DNA from: CAZDWZ01 sp964509425
GTDB taxonomy: Bacteria > Bdellovibrionota_C > UBA2361 > SZUA-149 > CAZDWZ01
Reading direction: 5' to 3'
Assembly (NCBI GenBank): GCA_964509425.1
Contig: CAZDWZ010000002.1
Location: forward strand, 474,766-538,765
DNA length: 64,000 nucleotides
Positions within the stretch are counted from its first letter, which is position 1. Each line of letters opens with the position of its first letter. This document shows positions 1-8,144 of this stretch, piece after piece. Both the position numbers and the translations under genes were made by a program. The notes under the pieces were generated by a model. It did not search any database. It had not been told where the DNA came from and saw only the letters and a program-made list of their open reading frames with translations.

Positions 1-815
1 TCCCAATGCCGTTTGGCCTTGCTGTGGTGGATCTGATGCTGCGCCGGCGAGATGAAAATGCGGCTCAACGCCGGTCCGTAGGAGAACCAAATATGCGAAT
101 GGCGAAGGTGATACGACGCCACATAGAAAACAAAGAGAAACAAGTTCACGTTGCCCACGACGCTCATCGACACGTTCCGGAAGACGAAATACCTGAAAAA
201 GGCGTCTGCGATCCCACTGAAGACCCCCGTAAAAATAAAGCTGAGAAGGTCGTCGACAGGGTGCATCCGGTAGACCGACACGGGGGTGAGGACCTCGGCG
301 GAGTGATGGACTTTGTGGAAATTCCAGAGAAAAGGAAATACGTGCTGGAGCATGTGAGAGAGGAACAACGCGAGATCAAAGGCCAGCACGAGGAGCAGCG
401 AATACGCGAGCGACAATAGCGTGCTGCTTTCGCCGACGATCGCGACTGGTCCAAAGGTCGACACCAGCAACCCGTACGTACGCGATGCCACGGCTCCGAA
501 AATGTAGAGCACGGGTGCCATGATAAACGTGTAGAGAATCGCATTCGAGTAGAAGTAAAAGTAGTCTGCGACTGCTGAACGATGGGTGTAGACGGATTTC
601 GGGAATATTTTTCGGAGCGCTCCGACGGGCGGGTCGGCTTGTTCTCCTTTCGCAGCCTTTTCGGCGGCTTCCCGCCGCGACTCGAGAATCGTCAGCACCA
701 TCGCGATCAGCAAGCTTGTCGCCAGATAGGGAAAGTAGATGCGCTGAGTCGGGTCAAAGAGGTAGTAAATGGGTGCTGTCAGCGTGTGTTCCCGAAAGGC
801 ACCCAAATATTCCAT
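1..815 (-). CDS. Sterol desaturase / fatty acid hydroxylase family membrane protein (3' end outside window)
   Basis: This is the N-terminal ~271 residues of an integral membrane di-iron oxygenase; the C-terminus lies beyond base 1. Four histidine clusters typical of the superfamily are visible: SHMLQH (about residue 154), HKVHH (about 168), HLRHSH (about 236) and HQIHH (about 260). Hydrophobic helices lie between them. The family hydroxylates or desaturates sterols, fatty acids or carotenoids; the substrate cannot be told here. The ATG at 815 has a strong purine-rich ribosome site just upstream. The gene is divergent from the creatininase-like gene, and the two proposed start codons overlap in the tetramer CATG. 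Confidence 0.85.
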   Translation of the reverse strand, partial: MEYLGAFREHTLTAPIYYLFDPTQRIYFPYLATSLLIAMVLTILESRREAAEKAAKGEQADPPVGALRKIFPKSVYTHRSAVADYFYFYSNAILYTFIMAPVLYIFGAVASRTYGLLVSTFGPVAIVGESSTLLSLAYSLLLVLAFDLALFLSHMLQHVFPFLWNFHKVHHSAEVLTPVSVYRMHPVDDLLSFIFTGVFSGIADAFFRYFVFRNVSMSVVGNVNLFLFVFYVASYHLRHSHIWFSYGPALSRIFISPAQHQIHHSKAKRHW

Positions 816-1827
816 GAACTCTCCTTCTCCTCATTTCCATCGTCGCCGATCTGTTCGACGGTCACAAGGATACAAGTACACTCGCCTCGGACTTTGCTTG
901 GCCGCGCTCTGCTCTCGGGTGGCGCTCTGCTCTCGGGTGGCACTGTGCTCTCGGGTGGCACTGTGCTCTCCTGTGGCACTGTGCTCTCCTGTGGCACTGT
1001 GCTCCTGGGCGCTACTGGGCGTTTCCGGATTTATCGCGCCTCGCTCCGCTTTCTCTCAACCACTCGACGCTCCCGCCGTCATCTCGCCCCGAAACAGTGT
1101 CTTTCTCGAAGACCTCACTTGGATGGAGGTTCGGGACGCCGTCAGGTCCGGAAAGACCACCGCTGTAGTCCCCACGGGAGGGATAGAGCAGAGTGGCCCC
1201 TATCTGCCGCTCGGCAAACACAACTTCATTCTCGAGGCGACGATGAAGCTGCTCGCGGAGCGGCTCGGAGACACGCTCATCGCTCCTATCGTCAAATACG
1301 TTCCCGAAGGAAACATCTCGCCGCCCACCGGTCACATGGCCTACGCCGGAACTATCTCGATACGCGAAGAGACTTTTGTCGCCCTCTTAAAAGATGCGGC
1401 GAAAAGCCTAGAGGCTCACGGCTTTCGCTGGATTGTTCTGCTCGGCGATTCGGGAGACAATCAATCCGGCCTTCGCCGGGCGGCGGATGAGCTGAACCGC
1501 GAATTAAAACCGGGCACGAAGGCGATCTTCCTCCCCGAGTATTACAACTACACTCTCCTCACGACGTGGCTTGAGCAGCGCGGCTTTTTCCAGAAAAGCG
1601 AGGGAATCCATGACGACCTAGCATTTACGGCTCAGCTTTTCGCAATTGCTCCGGAGCTCATTCGCTTCGAAGAACGCAAGCAAGCCCAAAAAACCTCAAT
1701 CAACGGCATTTCCCTGCTCCCCCCCGATCGCATCCAGGAGCTAGGCCAAGAAATCCTAAACAAGCGAGCAACCGAAAGCGCCGCAAAGATCCGCGAACGA
1801 CGAACCGCCGCAACAGCCAAAAACTAG
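814..1827 (+). CDS. Secreted creatininase-family protein with altered active site
   Basis: From about residue 95 to the end the protein follows the creatininase (creatinine amidohydrolase) fold: PTGGIEQSGPYLPLG (about 120), a GTISIREE segment (about 185), LLGDSGDNQ (about 209) and HDDL (about 266). Known members read GSxEQHGPHLP, NGHGGN and HAGE at these places and use those residues to bind two metals. Several ligands are replaced here, so catalysis is doubtful or uses different chemistry. The N-terminus is basic, then hydrophobic and cysteine-rich, built from a six-residue repeat (residues 31-64), and looks like an expanded signal sequence ending near AFSQ. The start is uncertain: 814 was chosen over an upstream in-frame ATG at 769 because 769 lies inside the divergent gene. 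Confidence 0.75.
   Translation: MNSPSPHFHRRRSVRRSQGYKYTRLGLCLAALCSRVALCSRVALCSRVALCSPVALCSPVALCSWALLGVSGFIAPRSAFSQPLDAPAVISPRNSVFLEDLTWMEVRDAVRSGKTTAVVPTGGIEQSGPYLPLGKHNFILEATMKLLAERLGDTLIAPIVKYVPEGNISPPTGHMAYAGTISIREETFVALLKDAAKSLEAHGFRWIVLLGDSGDNQSGLRRAADELNRELKPGTKAIFLPEYYNYTLLTTWLEQRGFFQKSEGIHDDLAFTAQLFAIAPELIRFEERKQAQKTSINGISLLPPDRIQELGQEILNKRATESAAKIRERRTAATAKN
904..1008 (+). repeat. 18-bp tandem repeat inside the signal sequence of the creatininase-like gene
   Basis: Five 18-bp units (904, 922, 940, 958, 976) and a partial sixth follow one another in frame. They encode copies of a hexapeptide of the form VALCSR or VALCSP. The first two units, the third, and the last pair differ by point changes, so the array has begun to diverge. 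Unit length is a multiple of three, so copy-number changes would lengthen or shorten the hydrophobic stretch without shifting the frame. Confidence 0.9.
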
Positions 1828-1983
1828 CCGCAGCAAAAGCAACGCCGGAGAGGATTCCACCTGTCATCTCGAGATAGAGGCCTGCGAAGCGAAGCCGAAC
1901 AAGCCCACACACCTCGTCACCCAGACACCGACCCGTTCAAAAGAAAAAAATTAATGTCGATGAAGTAAAAGTAGGCGGCGGGA

Positions 1984-2137
1984 GGTGGTGGGGAAGTTTG
2001 GTGGAGATCGAGGCGGAAGGGCGGCGAGGAGCGGAGTTTGCTACGGCAAATGCTTGCCGCGCCAAAGCCGCAGGCGACGGCGGAAGCACCACAGCCGCTC
2101 TTCCAACGAAGAGCTACGCCAAAATTCCCCACCACCA
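1984..2137. repeat. Long imperfect palindrome in intergenic space
   Basis: Between the creatininase-like gene and the Flp pilin gene (1828-2199, no gene seen) the ends GGTGGTGGGGAA (about 1985) and TTCCCCACCACC (about 2126) are perfect 12-bp inverted repeats. The similarity continues inward with mismatches for about 50 bases on each side. The element could fold into a long stem and resembles a MITE or decayed hairpin repeat. The stretch 1828-1983 holds nothing I recognise, apart from a short GCGAAGCGAAGCCGA segment reminiscent of the repeat family seen at 57.5 kb. Confidence 0.6.
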
Positions 2138-2141
2138 GCGC

Positions 2142-2175
2142 AAAAAAAAAGTTGGGTGGTTTTGCCACCCAACTT
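2142..2175 (-). terminator. Rho-independent terminator of the Flp pilin gene
   Basis: An 11-bp perfect stem (AAGTTGGGTGG with its complement, loop of five) spans 2149-2175. Read on the minus strand it is followed by a run of T from the A-tract at 2142-2150. It lies 25 bases beyond the pilin stop codon at 2200. Confidence 0.85.
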
Positions 2176-2199
2176 TCATTGAACACAAACGAATGAGAA

Positions 2200-2394
2200 T
2201 TATCCGTTTGCTACGTTCATCGAGCTACCTACATAGCTGAAGCTTGTGCAAGCTTGACGACCAAGGAAGGTGATAGCCAAGATACAGACAACTGCGATGA
2301 GAGCAGCGAGAAGTGCGTATTCCAACATACTCGCACCTTTCTCTTCTTGTGAGCCTGCTTCAACCACTTCTAGATTCTTGATTTCTTCGTTCAT
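2200..2394 (-). CDS. flp: Flp/Fap-type pilin subunit
   Basis: A 64-residue protein with a short acidic leader and then a class III (Flp) signature: EKGASMLEYALLAALIAV, a glycine before a conserved Glu-Tyr pair in a single hydrophobic helix. Prepilin peptidase is expected to cut at the Gly-Ala of KGA and leave a helix-dominated pilin. The ATG at 2394 was chosen over longer in-frame starts because it gives the usual leader length and has GGGAGAG upstream. It is followed by a strong terminator, so it may be expressed alone at high level. tadZ lies 600 bases upstream on the same strand, and tadE/tadG-like genes are at 25-28 kb; the secretion ATPase and secretin genes are not in this window. Confidence 0.88.
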   Translation of the reverse strand: MNEEIKNLEVVEAGSQEEKGASMLEYALLAALIAVVCILAITFLGRQACTSFSYVGSSMNVANG

Positions 2395-2996
2395 TGTACG
2401 TGTCTCTCCCACTTTTCGGTTAACTTTTTCCGGCCTGCATTCCCTGCATCCGCTAGACCTCGCTGCATCGATAGTCATGTCCATTTGATGCAATCGTTTG
2501 GACGTCGATACAGGAGATTAAGCTGCAGGCAATCGCAAAACACTGATCTGAGTTTCCTGACGAATTTCAGCATTGTATCAGGGTTTACCTGTACCGCCTA
2601 CACATTTTCTTGAAGCCCCAGACATCTATTCGACAACTATCGGCACCATTTTCACTATGATTGAGCGAAAATTCAAGCCCATAAATTAGCCGAAAATCTT
2701 CTCGTAAGATGTTATCCGTGAAAGGAGCGATTCTCGGAAGTTGGTCGCACGCTCGGATTCAACCATGAGAAGAGCCCCAAAATACAGCTTGAAATGAATT
2801 CTGTGTGCTACGGTAGAGGAAGCGCGTACGACATTTTGCGAGCAGCTGCGAAGTCGACGGAGCGAGTAGAGAACAATGACGGCGAAAGGCTCGTGCGCCG
2901 ACAGTTGAATTCAAACCCTCAGGGCGGATCTAAAACATCACTCGCGAGAGCGCTGAGAATCGAGCGTTTCGAGCCGATTCTCCGACGCTACAACCG
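2395..2996. other. Gene-free 600-bp stretch between tadZ and flp
   Basis: No convincing gene. Just past the tadZ stop there is a hairpin with perfect 8-bp arms GAGAATCG/CGATTCTC (2955-2982). A CTCGCGAG palindrome follows (2941-2948), with a short T-run on the minus strand; together they may terminate tadZ. The rest should contain the flp promoter and leader. I see no clear -35/-10 or sigma-54 site. A 68-codon plus-strand frame (2794-3000) looks random. Confidence 0.4.
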
Positions 2997-4262
2997 TTAG
3001 GAAGAAGGCGGATTGTTGTCCGGATTGCCTTCGTCTTCCTTTCCTCGAGTAAGGAGACGTTCCCACCAGGAGCCTTTCCGCTGCTCTGGCGCTGCTTCGC
3101 CGCGATTGATGAGATTGAGCTCGCCACATACCTCTTCGAGCGCAGCGCGCGTACCCTTCTGCCCCAGACTGTAGAGTGTCCGACCGCTTCCCGGCCAGAG
3201 CGACGCCTTCGGGTCGACCGGGACCGGCGGAAGCCGCCATGGGCGCTGTCCTAGGCCGTGCACTGGCTCAAGCTCTGCTTCGATTTGAGGGACGGCGAGA
3301 AGCGTTCCGCTGTATCCATTCACGAGGAAAGTTATTCGGTCCGAACCAACGACCAACGCCTTTACGTAGCTCAGAAAGAGGTCGAGCGCCGTGAGTCCGA
3401 GCACCGTGTCGTCAATGACGATAAGCACTTCGTCGGCTGCCCGCATCAAGGCTCCGGTTGCCGGGCTGATTCTGCCTCCCGTGTCGATGAGCAACACGTC
3501 GTGCATCACCCTCGCAAGTTCTAAAACTCGCTGGCAGATGGCCATCCCGTCGGTGTGACAAACGAGATCCATAGCCTCCGCCATGCTGTCGGGGGGCATC
3601 AAGACCGAAACGTCTTGGCTGACCGGGATGAGTGCATCGCAAATGCTGTCTCGACTGATTTCTCTGGTGCCGTTGACCCAGCTGCTGACGACCTTGGCTT
3701 CGGCTCCGTTTACCGTAAGCGATCGGCAGAGATCTCTCGTTTCGACGTCCAAGTCCCAAAGGAGAGTTCTCCTCCGGTAAACGCTGCACACCTCTGCGAG
3801 AGCGGCGCAAATGCTGGTCGCACCGGTGCCGCCTTTTGCGTGGGTAACAAGCACGATTTTTGCTTCGCGAATCCGTCCTTCACGGCGGAACTCGGAGTAA
3901 ATGGCAACGAGCTCTTGGAGAAGGTCGAGTGGTGAAGAATCATCCGGAAGAACTTTTCGGACGCCGGCGGAATGTGCTGCTCGGAAAGCTCCTCCGGAGT
4001 AGGCGGTCTGGGAAACATACATGACGACGTGGAGCCAGGGCATCTGCGCCAGAGAATTTCGGGCGATGCCGGGGGCCATGTCGCCGAGGCCCGATCCGAG
4101 AACCAAAACATCCGCTTCGCGAAGCTGATTTTGGTAATCCTTATCCAGGACCAGCTTGACGCGCAGGTCCAACATCTCAATGTCGCTTTGGCTGAACGCC
4201 TCAATTCGCCGGGCACATAACGACTGCCCTTCAGCGGTCTTATCGACGATAAGAATTCTCAT
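2997..4262 (-). CDS. tadZ: TadZ/CpaE-like pilus localisation ATPase
   Basis: A 421-residue protein with an N-terminal receiver-like domain (about 1-125) lacking an obvious phosphorylation pocket. A MinD/ParA-type P-loop domain follows. The deviant Walker A motif is AKGGTGATS (about 142-150): the second lysine of KGGxGKT is replaced by alanine, as in the TadZ/CpaE branch. LLIDTGG (about 255) is the Walker B-like strand. TadZ proteins sit at the cell pole and place the Tad pilus machine. The ATG at 4262 has GGAGAGGT directly upstream. The gene lies on the same strand between the kinase gene and the Flp pilin gene. The C-terminal 35 residues are polar and probably disordered. Confidence 0.82.
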   Translation of the reverse strand: MRILIVDKTAEGQSLCARRIEAFSQSDIEMLDLRVKLVLDKDYQNQLREADVLVLGSGLGDMAPGIARNSLAQMPWLHVVMYVSQTAYSGGAFRAAHSAGVRKVLPDDSSPLDLLQELVAIYSEFRREGRIREAKIVLVTHAKGGTGATSICAALAEVCSVYRRRTLLWDLDVETRDLCRSLTVNGAEAKVVSSWVNGTREISRDSICDALIPVSQDVSVLMPPDSMAEAMDLVCHTDGMAICQRVLELARVMHDVLLIDTGGRISPATGALMRAADEVLIVIDDTVLGLTALDLFLSYVKALVVGSDRITFLVNGYSGTLLAVPQIEAELEPVHGLGQRPWRLPPVPVDPKASLWPGSGRTLYSLGQKGTRAALEEVCGELNLINRGEAAPEQRKGSWWERLLTRGKEDEGNPDNNPPSS

Positions 4263-4355
4263 ACCTCTCCGTTGGCCGAAACCGACCCTTTCCTTCCCTC
4301 TTCAGAACGTTCCGCAACCTCACCGTAAACGAATGGAGGGGTCAAATGGATAAGA

Positions 4356-4435
4356 TTCAAATTACGGGAAAACGACGCAAAGAAAAACCTATAACCGCCG
4401 TCAACCACGACAATATTATCACGTTCAAATTACGG
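4356..4435 (-). promoter_or_regulatory. Pair of 12-bp direct repeats upstream of tadZ
   Basis: The sequence TTCAAATTACGG occurs at 4356-4367 and again at 4424-4435, 68 bases apart, in the 190-base A+T-rich space between the kinase stop and the tadZ start. Two exact copies in a promoter-sized gap suggest binding sites for a regulator of tadZ. No known operator is recognised. Confidence 0.35.
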
Positions 4436-4452
4436 CTGAAATGAGGAGAAGA

Positions 4453-6003
4453 TTATTTTCCGTTTTTCGAGCTTCCCGAACCGGTGGCCGAGGAGCTTCC
4501 GCCGGAGGAGGCGTTCGAAACTTCGTCTGAGGGATCAAAGTTATGGAGGAGGAAGTAACCCACACCGAAACCGAAGGCAAAGATAAGCCCGAGCTGCATG
4601 AGGGTCTTCAAGAGACCGGCCTTCCGGTAATGAATGTTATCAGAGAGCTCTCGAAGTCGAGCGGACGGTAGGTGACTCTCTGATACGGCGACACTGGGCC
4701 GGGGGTCCCCCGTCTCGTCGTCATCCCAGAATGGATAGTCGCCGGACGACATTCCCGGGCCTCGCCGTTCCGGAACCTCCATTTCGTTTGGGTCAATCTC
4801 GACGCCCTCCATATCGTCGACGATGTCCGCGTAGGAGGCCGAGGACCGGTCAAAGGCCGTGGATGCAGCTTCGTCGACGGGAACAGAACCTCCGCCTGCG
4901 AGCGCTCTGGCTTTCGCCCGCTCATCTTTTGCCGTCGCGTGAGCCTTTGACTGCTGCTCGGCGCGCTCGGAGGAAAATACTTGTGGGCGGATAATCGTCG
5001 AGCTTCCGGTACGGACGTTAGAATCGGGCTCGAGCTCGGCCGTGTCGGCGCGAGCACGGGCAACCGTTTCACCCGGAGACAATACTTCGTCAGCCGTTCT
5101 CGAACTAAAATGAAGGAGTGGATCGTTTTCGACGGAGAGATCTCCCCCGCCGTCCAGCGTTCGCTGCAACACGAGCAAGTCCTCGCACATCTCGCGGGCA
5201 TTTTGATAGCGAAGCTGAGGATCGCGAGCCATTGCATGAAGCACGATCGAGCTCAGACCTTTCGGACAGTCTTCTCGCAGCTTGTTCGGTGGCGTCGGGT
5301 CGGATCGAAGCCGCATGGTCATCGATTCCACGACGCTCTTTCCCTTGAAAGGAGGCTCGTGGGTGATCATCTCGTAGGCCAGCACTCCGAGGGCGTAGAT
5401 ATCTGAGCGTGCATCAACTTGCCCCTGCTCGAGATATTCCGGGCTGACATAATCAATCGTTCCGACAACACCGCCGTGATCGGTGAGCTTCGGTCCGGAA
5501 TGCATCCGCGCAATACCGAAGTCTGTGATTTTGACGTCGCCGCCGGTTGTCAGAAGAATATTTTCCGGCTTTAGATCCCGGTGAACGATGGCCGCCTCGT
5601 GAATGGCTTGAACTCCGGAACACATTTGACTGAGCATCCGGATGATTTCAGATATAGGAATCGTTTCATGATTAGAGATTTTGTCGGCGAGATCTCCGCC
5701 GTTCACGTATTCCATCGTATACGCGATAAGATCGCCGTCGCGGAAGTATTCGTACGCCCGGACGACGTTCGGATGGCTGACACCGTATGAAGCGACAATT
5801 TCGTTCCGGAATCGTGCCGCGGCGACTTCGTCGCGTGCAACTTCACTGAAAAGCACCTTCATGGCGACGATGTGACCCGCAAGTTCCCGATGACGGCAGG
5901 CATAGACCATGCCCATGCTCCCCGTCCCGAGACATTTCACCACCTCATACCGGCCGTTGATTACGGTACCCGGTTGCAGGTTGAGAAAATGGTCACCACT
6001 CAT
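4453..6003 (-). CDS. Membrane-anchored serine/threonine protein kinase (PknB-like)
   Basis: A eukaryotic-like kinase of 516 residues. The catalytic domain (about 12-275) has the glycine loop GTGSMG, the lysine in AMKVL, the catalytic loop HRDLKPEN, DFGIA, and an activation segment ending in SPE; all key residues are present. A long Ser/Thr- and charge-rich linker (about 290-455) follows, then one transmembrane helix near residues 467-486 and a short Gly/Ser-rich tail. The kinase domain should face the cytoplasm. There are no PASTA repeats. Start: the ATG at 6003 has AGGGG five bases upstream; a TTG one codon earlier is less likely. It follows the FHA and PP2C genes on the same strand, so kinase, phospho-reader and phosphatase are probably made together. 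Confidence 0.93.
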   Translation of the reverse strand: MSGDHFLNLQPGTVINGRYEVVKCLGTGSMGMVYACRHRELAGHIVAMKVLFSEVARDEVAAARFRNEIVASYGVSHPNVVRAYEYFRDGDLIAYTMEYVNGGDLADKISNHETIPISEIIRMLSQMCSGVQAIHEAAIVHRDLKPENILLTTGGDVKITDFGIARMHSGPKLTDHGGVVGTIDYVSPEYLEQGQVDARSDIYALGVLAYEMITHEPPFKGKSVVESMTMRLRSDPTPPNKLREDCPKGLSSIVLHAMARDPQLRYQNAREMCEDLLVLQRTLDGGGDLSVENDPLLHFSSRTADEVLSPGETVARARADTAELEPDSNVRTGSSTIIRPQVFSSERAEQQSKAHATAKDERAKARALAGGGSVPVDEAASTAFDRSSASYADIVDDMEGVEIDPNEMEVPERRGPGMSSGDYPFWDDDETGDPRPSVAVSESHLPSARLRELSDNIHYRKAGLLKTLMQLGLIFAFGFGVGYFLLHNFDPSDEVSNASSGGSSSATGSGSSKNGK

Positions 6004-6063
6004 CAAAACCCCTTTGGCACAAATCCCGGAGCGCGTGCTGCGAAAGCACTACGGCCCCACAAC

Positions 6064-7110
6064 TTAATCGGCCATGCTTTCCTTCTGTTCTCCTCGCGGA
6101 GCATCGACCTGAGACTTCGCACCGACGTGGATAGTCGGAATCAAAACGACGATGAACCTCCGCTCGCCAAACCTCAAAATGTCCCCGTGCTGGATTACCA
6201 TTCTCGATCCGGCGACTTCGATTTCGTCGGCCTGACCGGAGCGGGTAATGCCTGTTCCGTATTCGGACAGCTGATCCAGAACTTCGACCTTGCCTTCTTT
6301 CGTCGCGCGAATAATCGCGTGGAGAGGAGACACGGTGGGATCGTCGATGAGAATGTAATCTCCTTGATCCGTCGGTCGGCAGGTAATGAGAAGCCGTCCG
6401 GAGCGGATATCGAAGCACTCGCCATTTTCATCGGCGTCAAAACTAACTAAAAATCCTATCACCTTTCCGCCGTTTACTCTCCTCTGGGGAGTAGTTTTTT
6501 GAACGGCTGCCGGCGGAGGCGGTGGGGGCTCCATCACCATCGGCGTTCCGTCCGGGTTAAAGCGCTTCGTTGCGCTGCCTTCGGCCCGGCGTCCCGATAA
6601 ACCGCTCTGCGGAGGAATATCTCCCGCTGAAATCGGAGTGCCGAAAGGACCCCGGTTGAGCGATCCAGGGGCGTTCGGAAACGCTTGTCCCTGGCTATTG
6701 GGAGTTCCGAATGCGTTCCGGTTTGCACCGGTGTTCAGCGGCTGTCCGCCTGAGAATCCACCGCCAAGTCCCGGGCCGTTATCCGCCGCGTGCGGCACTG
6801 AAAAATCCTGTAACATCGGTCCGGAGAAACCTTGGCTCGGGGGAGGTTCGCTTCGCTCAGGACGCGACCATCCTCCGCTCGCTGGTAAGAGGTCATTCAG
6901 CGCATCGGGCCGGGAGTCAGGCGATGAGGAATCGGCCTCCGCCTCGGAGCTACCTTCTTCGCCCGGATTATAGAGCAACGCTCGAACATGGCCGGTCATT
7001 TCCGGAGTTAACATGACGGTGCGATTACGAGCTCTCGATGAGGTCGGCTTCGAATCCCCGCCTTCCGCATTTCCTCGTCCGGGGCCACCGGATCTTTTTT
7101 CGTCGCTCAT
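6064..7110 (-). CDS. FHA-domain phosphothreonine-binding protein
   Basis: A 348-residue protein. Residues about 1-210 are Gly/Pro/Ser-rich and disordered, with a TVMLTPEM stretch near residue 31 that could be phosphorylated by the adjacent kinase. Residues about 217-326 form an FHA domain: ILIDDPTVSPLHAII carries the Ser-x-x-His core, followed by EYGTGI where many FHA domains have Asn, and GDILRFG. FHA domains bind phosphothreonine peptides. The gene sits between the PP2C and kinase genes with gaps of 47 and 60 bases and a strong GGGGGAAGG ribosome site, which supports a role as reader or scaffold of the kinase pathway. No transmembrane segment is seen. Confidence 0.88.
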   Translation of the reverse strand: MSDEKRSGGPGRGNAEGGDSKPTSSRARNRTVMLTPEMTGHVRALLYNPGEEGSSEAEADSSSPDSRPDALNDLLPASGGWSRPERSEPPPSQGFSGPMLQDFSVPHAADNGPGLGGGFSGGQPLNTGANRNAFGTPNSQGQAFPNAPGSLNRGPFGTPISAGDIPPQSGLSGRRAEGSATKRFNPDGTPMVMEPPPPPPAAVQKTTPQRRVNGGKVIGFLVSFDADENGECFDIRSGRLLITCRPTDQGDYILIDDPTVSPLHAIIRATKEGKVEVLDQLSEYGTGITRSGQADEIEVAGSRMVIQHGDILRFGERRFIVVLIPTIHVGAKSQVDAPRGEQKESMAD

Positions 7111-7157
7111 GATACCTTCCCCCTAAAACTTCTTCTCTTGCGAAACTCCCTCTGGCC

Positions 7158-8144
7158 TCAGCTACTCAGCAGATGCAAGAGAACTACTAAAATTGCAATC
7201 AACGCCCCCAGCAGCATGACGATGAAAGCCAATGCGACCTTTCGTCCGAAAGGCATGGTCGATACTTCGACGTTGGCAACTTTCGGACGACGCACTTGCG
7301 CCTTCCGCCCCGAAGTAGTTTGCTTTTTCGGACGTGGCTCGCCGCTTTCCTCGCGAAGCTGTCCGCCCAGCGGAAGCACGGCGAGAGTGATATTATCGTA
7401 GCCACCGCGGCTCTTTGCGAGCTCAACAAGCTGAACACAACTCTCTTGAGGCGGAAGCTGGCTGACCGCTTGAGCGATCTCGTCGTCGGCAACAAGACTG
7501 TAGAGTCCGTCACTGCATATCACGATTTTATCTTGGGGCTCCGCTTCTTCGGACGTCCAAATCCAGAACTCTTGTGTGTCGACTTCAAGTCGCGGCTCTG
7601 CGCCGAGGCAGCGAGTAAGAACATGTGATTGGGGATGCGAAAGAGCTTCTTCAGGAGTGATCGAGCCGCGGTCGATCAAATCTTGCACGTAGGAATGATC
7701 AGTCGTGAGTTGTTGAAGAGCGCCGTCTCGAACGAGATAGGCTCGAGAATCTCCCGCGTGACAAACTACCACTTCATCGCCGCTAATAAGCACTCCCACG
7801 ACAGTGGTGCCCATCGCACTGAACATCGGATTTTGGCGGCGGAGCACAATGACGCGATTGGCTTCTTCGATCGCGGAGCGAAGCGCATCAGAGACGGAAT
7901 CGGAGTTCACACCGGATTCCAGCGAACGCCGGATGGCATCGATTGCAAGCTGCGCTGCAAGCTCGCCGCCCTGAGTGCCGCCCATTCCGTCACAAACGAC
8001 CCACACCCGGCCGACAGGAGCGTCAACGACCGCATAGCGATCTTCGTTCAACTCCCGTTCACAACCTATATCGGTTATCGCCGCTGGGACGAATTCATCC
8101 GTCGCCTTTTCGGCGCCGGGCACTGCCACAGAATCGCCTAGCAT
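7158..8144 (-). CDS. PP2C-type serine/threonine phosphatase with C-terminal membrane anchor
   Basis: A metal-dependent phosphatase of 328 residues with the PPM/PP2C signature in order: NEDRY (about 34), CDGMGG (about 52), GDSRAYL (about 130), KIVICSDGLYSL (about 206) and GGYDNIT (about 243). These hold the aspartates that bind the two Mn/Mg ions. A basic linker leads to one transmembrane helix at the C-terminus (about 302-325), so the phosphatase, like the kinase two genes downstream, is tethered to the inner membrane. First gene of the PP2C-FHA-kinase block; AGGGAG precedes the ATG. It probably reverses the kinase. Confidence 0.93.
   Translation of the reverse strand: MLGDSVAVPGAEKATDEFVPAAITDIGCERELNEDRYAVVDAPVGRVWVVCDGMGGTQGGELAAQLAIDAIRRSLESGVNSDSVSDALRSAIEEANRVIVLRRQNPMFSAMGTTVVGVLISGDEVVVCHAGDSRAYLVRDGALQQLTTDHSYVQDLIDRGSITPEEALSHPQSHVLTRCLGAEPRLEVDTQEFWIWTSEEAEPQDKIVICSDGLYSLVADDEIAQAVSQLPPQESCVQLVELAKSRGGYDNITLAVLPLGGQLREESGEPRPKKQTTSGRKAQVRRPKVANVEVSTMPFGRKVALAFIVMLLGALIAILVVLLHLLSS

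Noticed and set aside
904..1008. CRISPR-like or VNTR regulatory array
   Set aside because: Units are 18 bases, contiguous and in frame inside a coding region, so this is a coding tandem repeat.
582..1490. Plus-strand frame of 302 codons over the divergent region
   Set aside because: It crosses both the desaturase-family gene and the creatininase-like gene in the wrong frame; its repeat-coded Gly-rich stretch comes from the 18-bp tandem repeat.
2794..3000. 68-codon plus-strand frame upstream of flp
   Set aside because: No ribosome site, no domain, and it overlaps the likely tadZ terminator hairpins and stop region.
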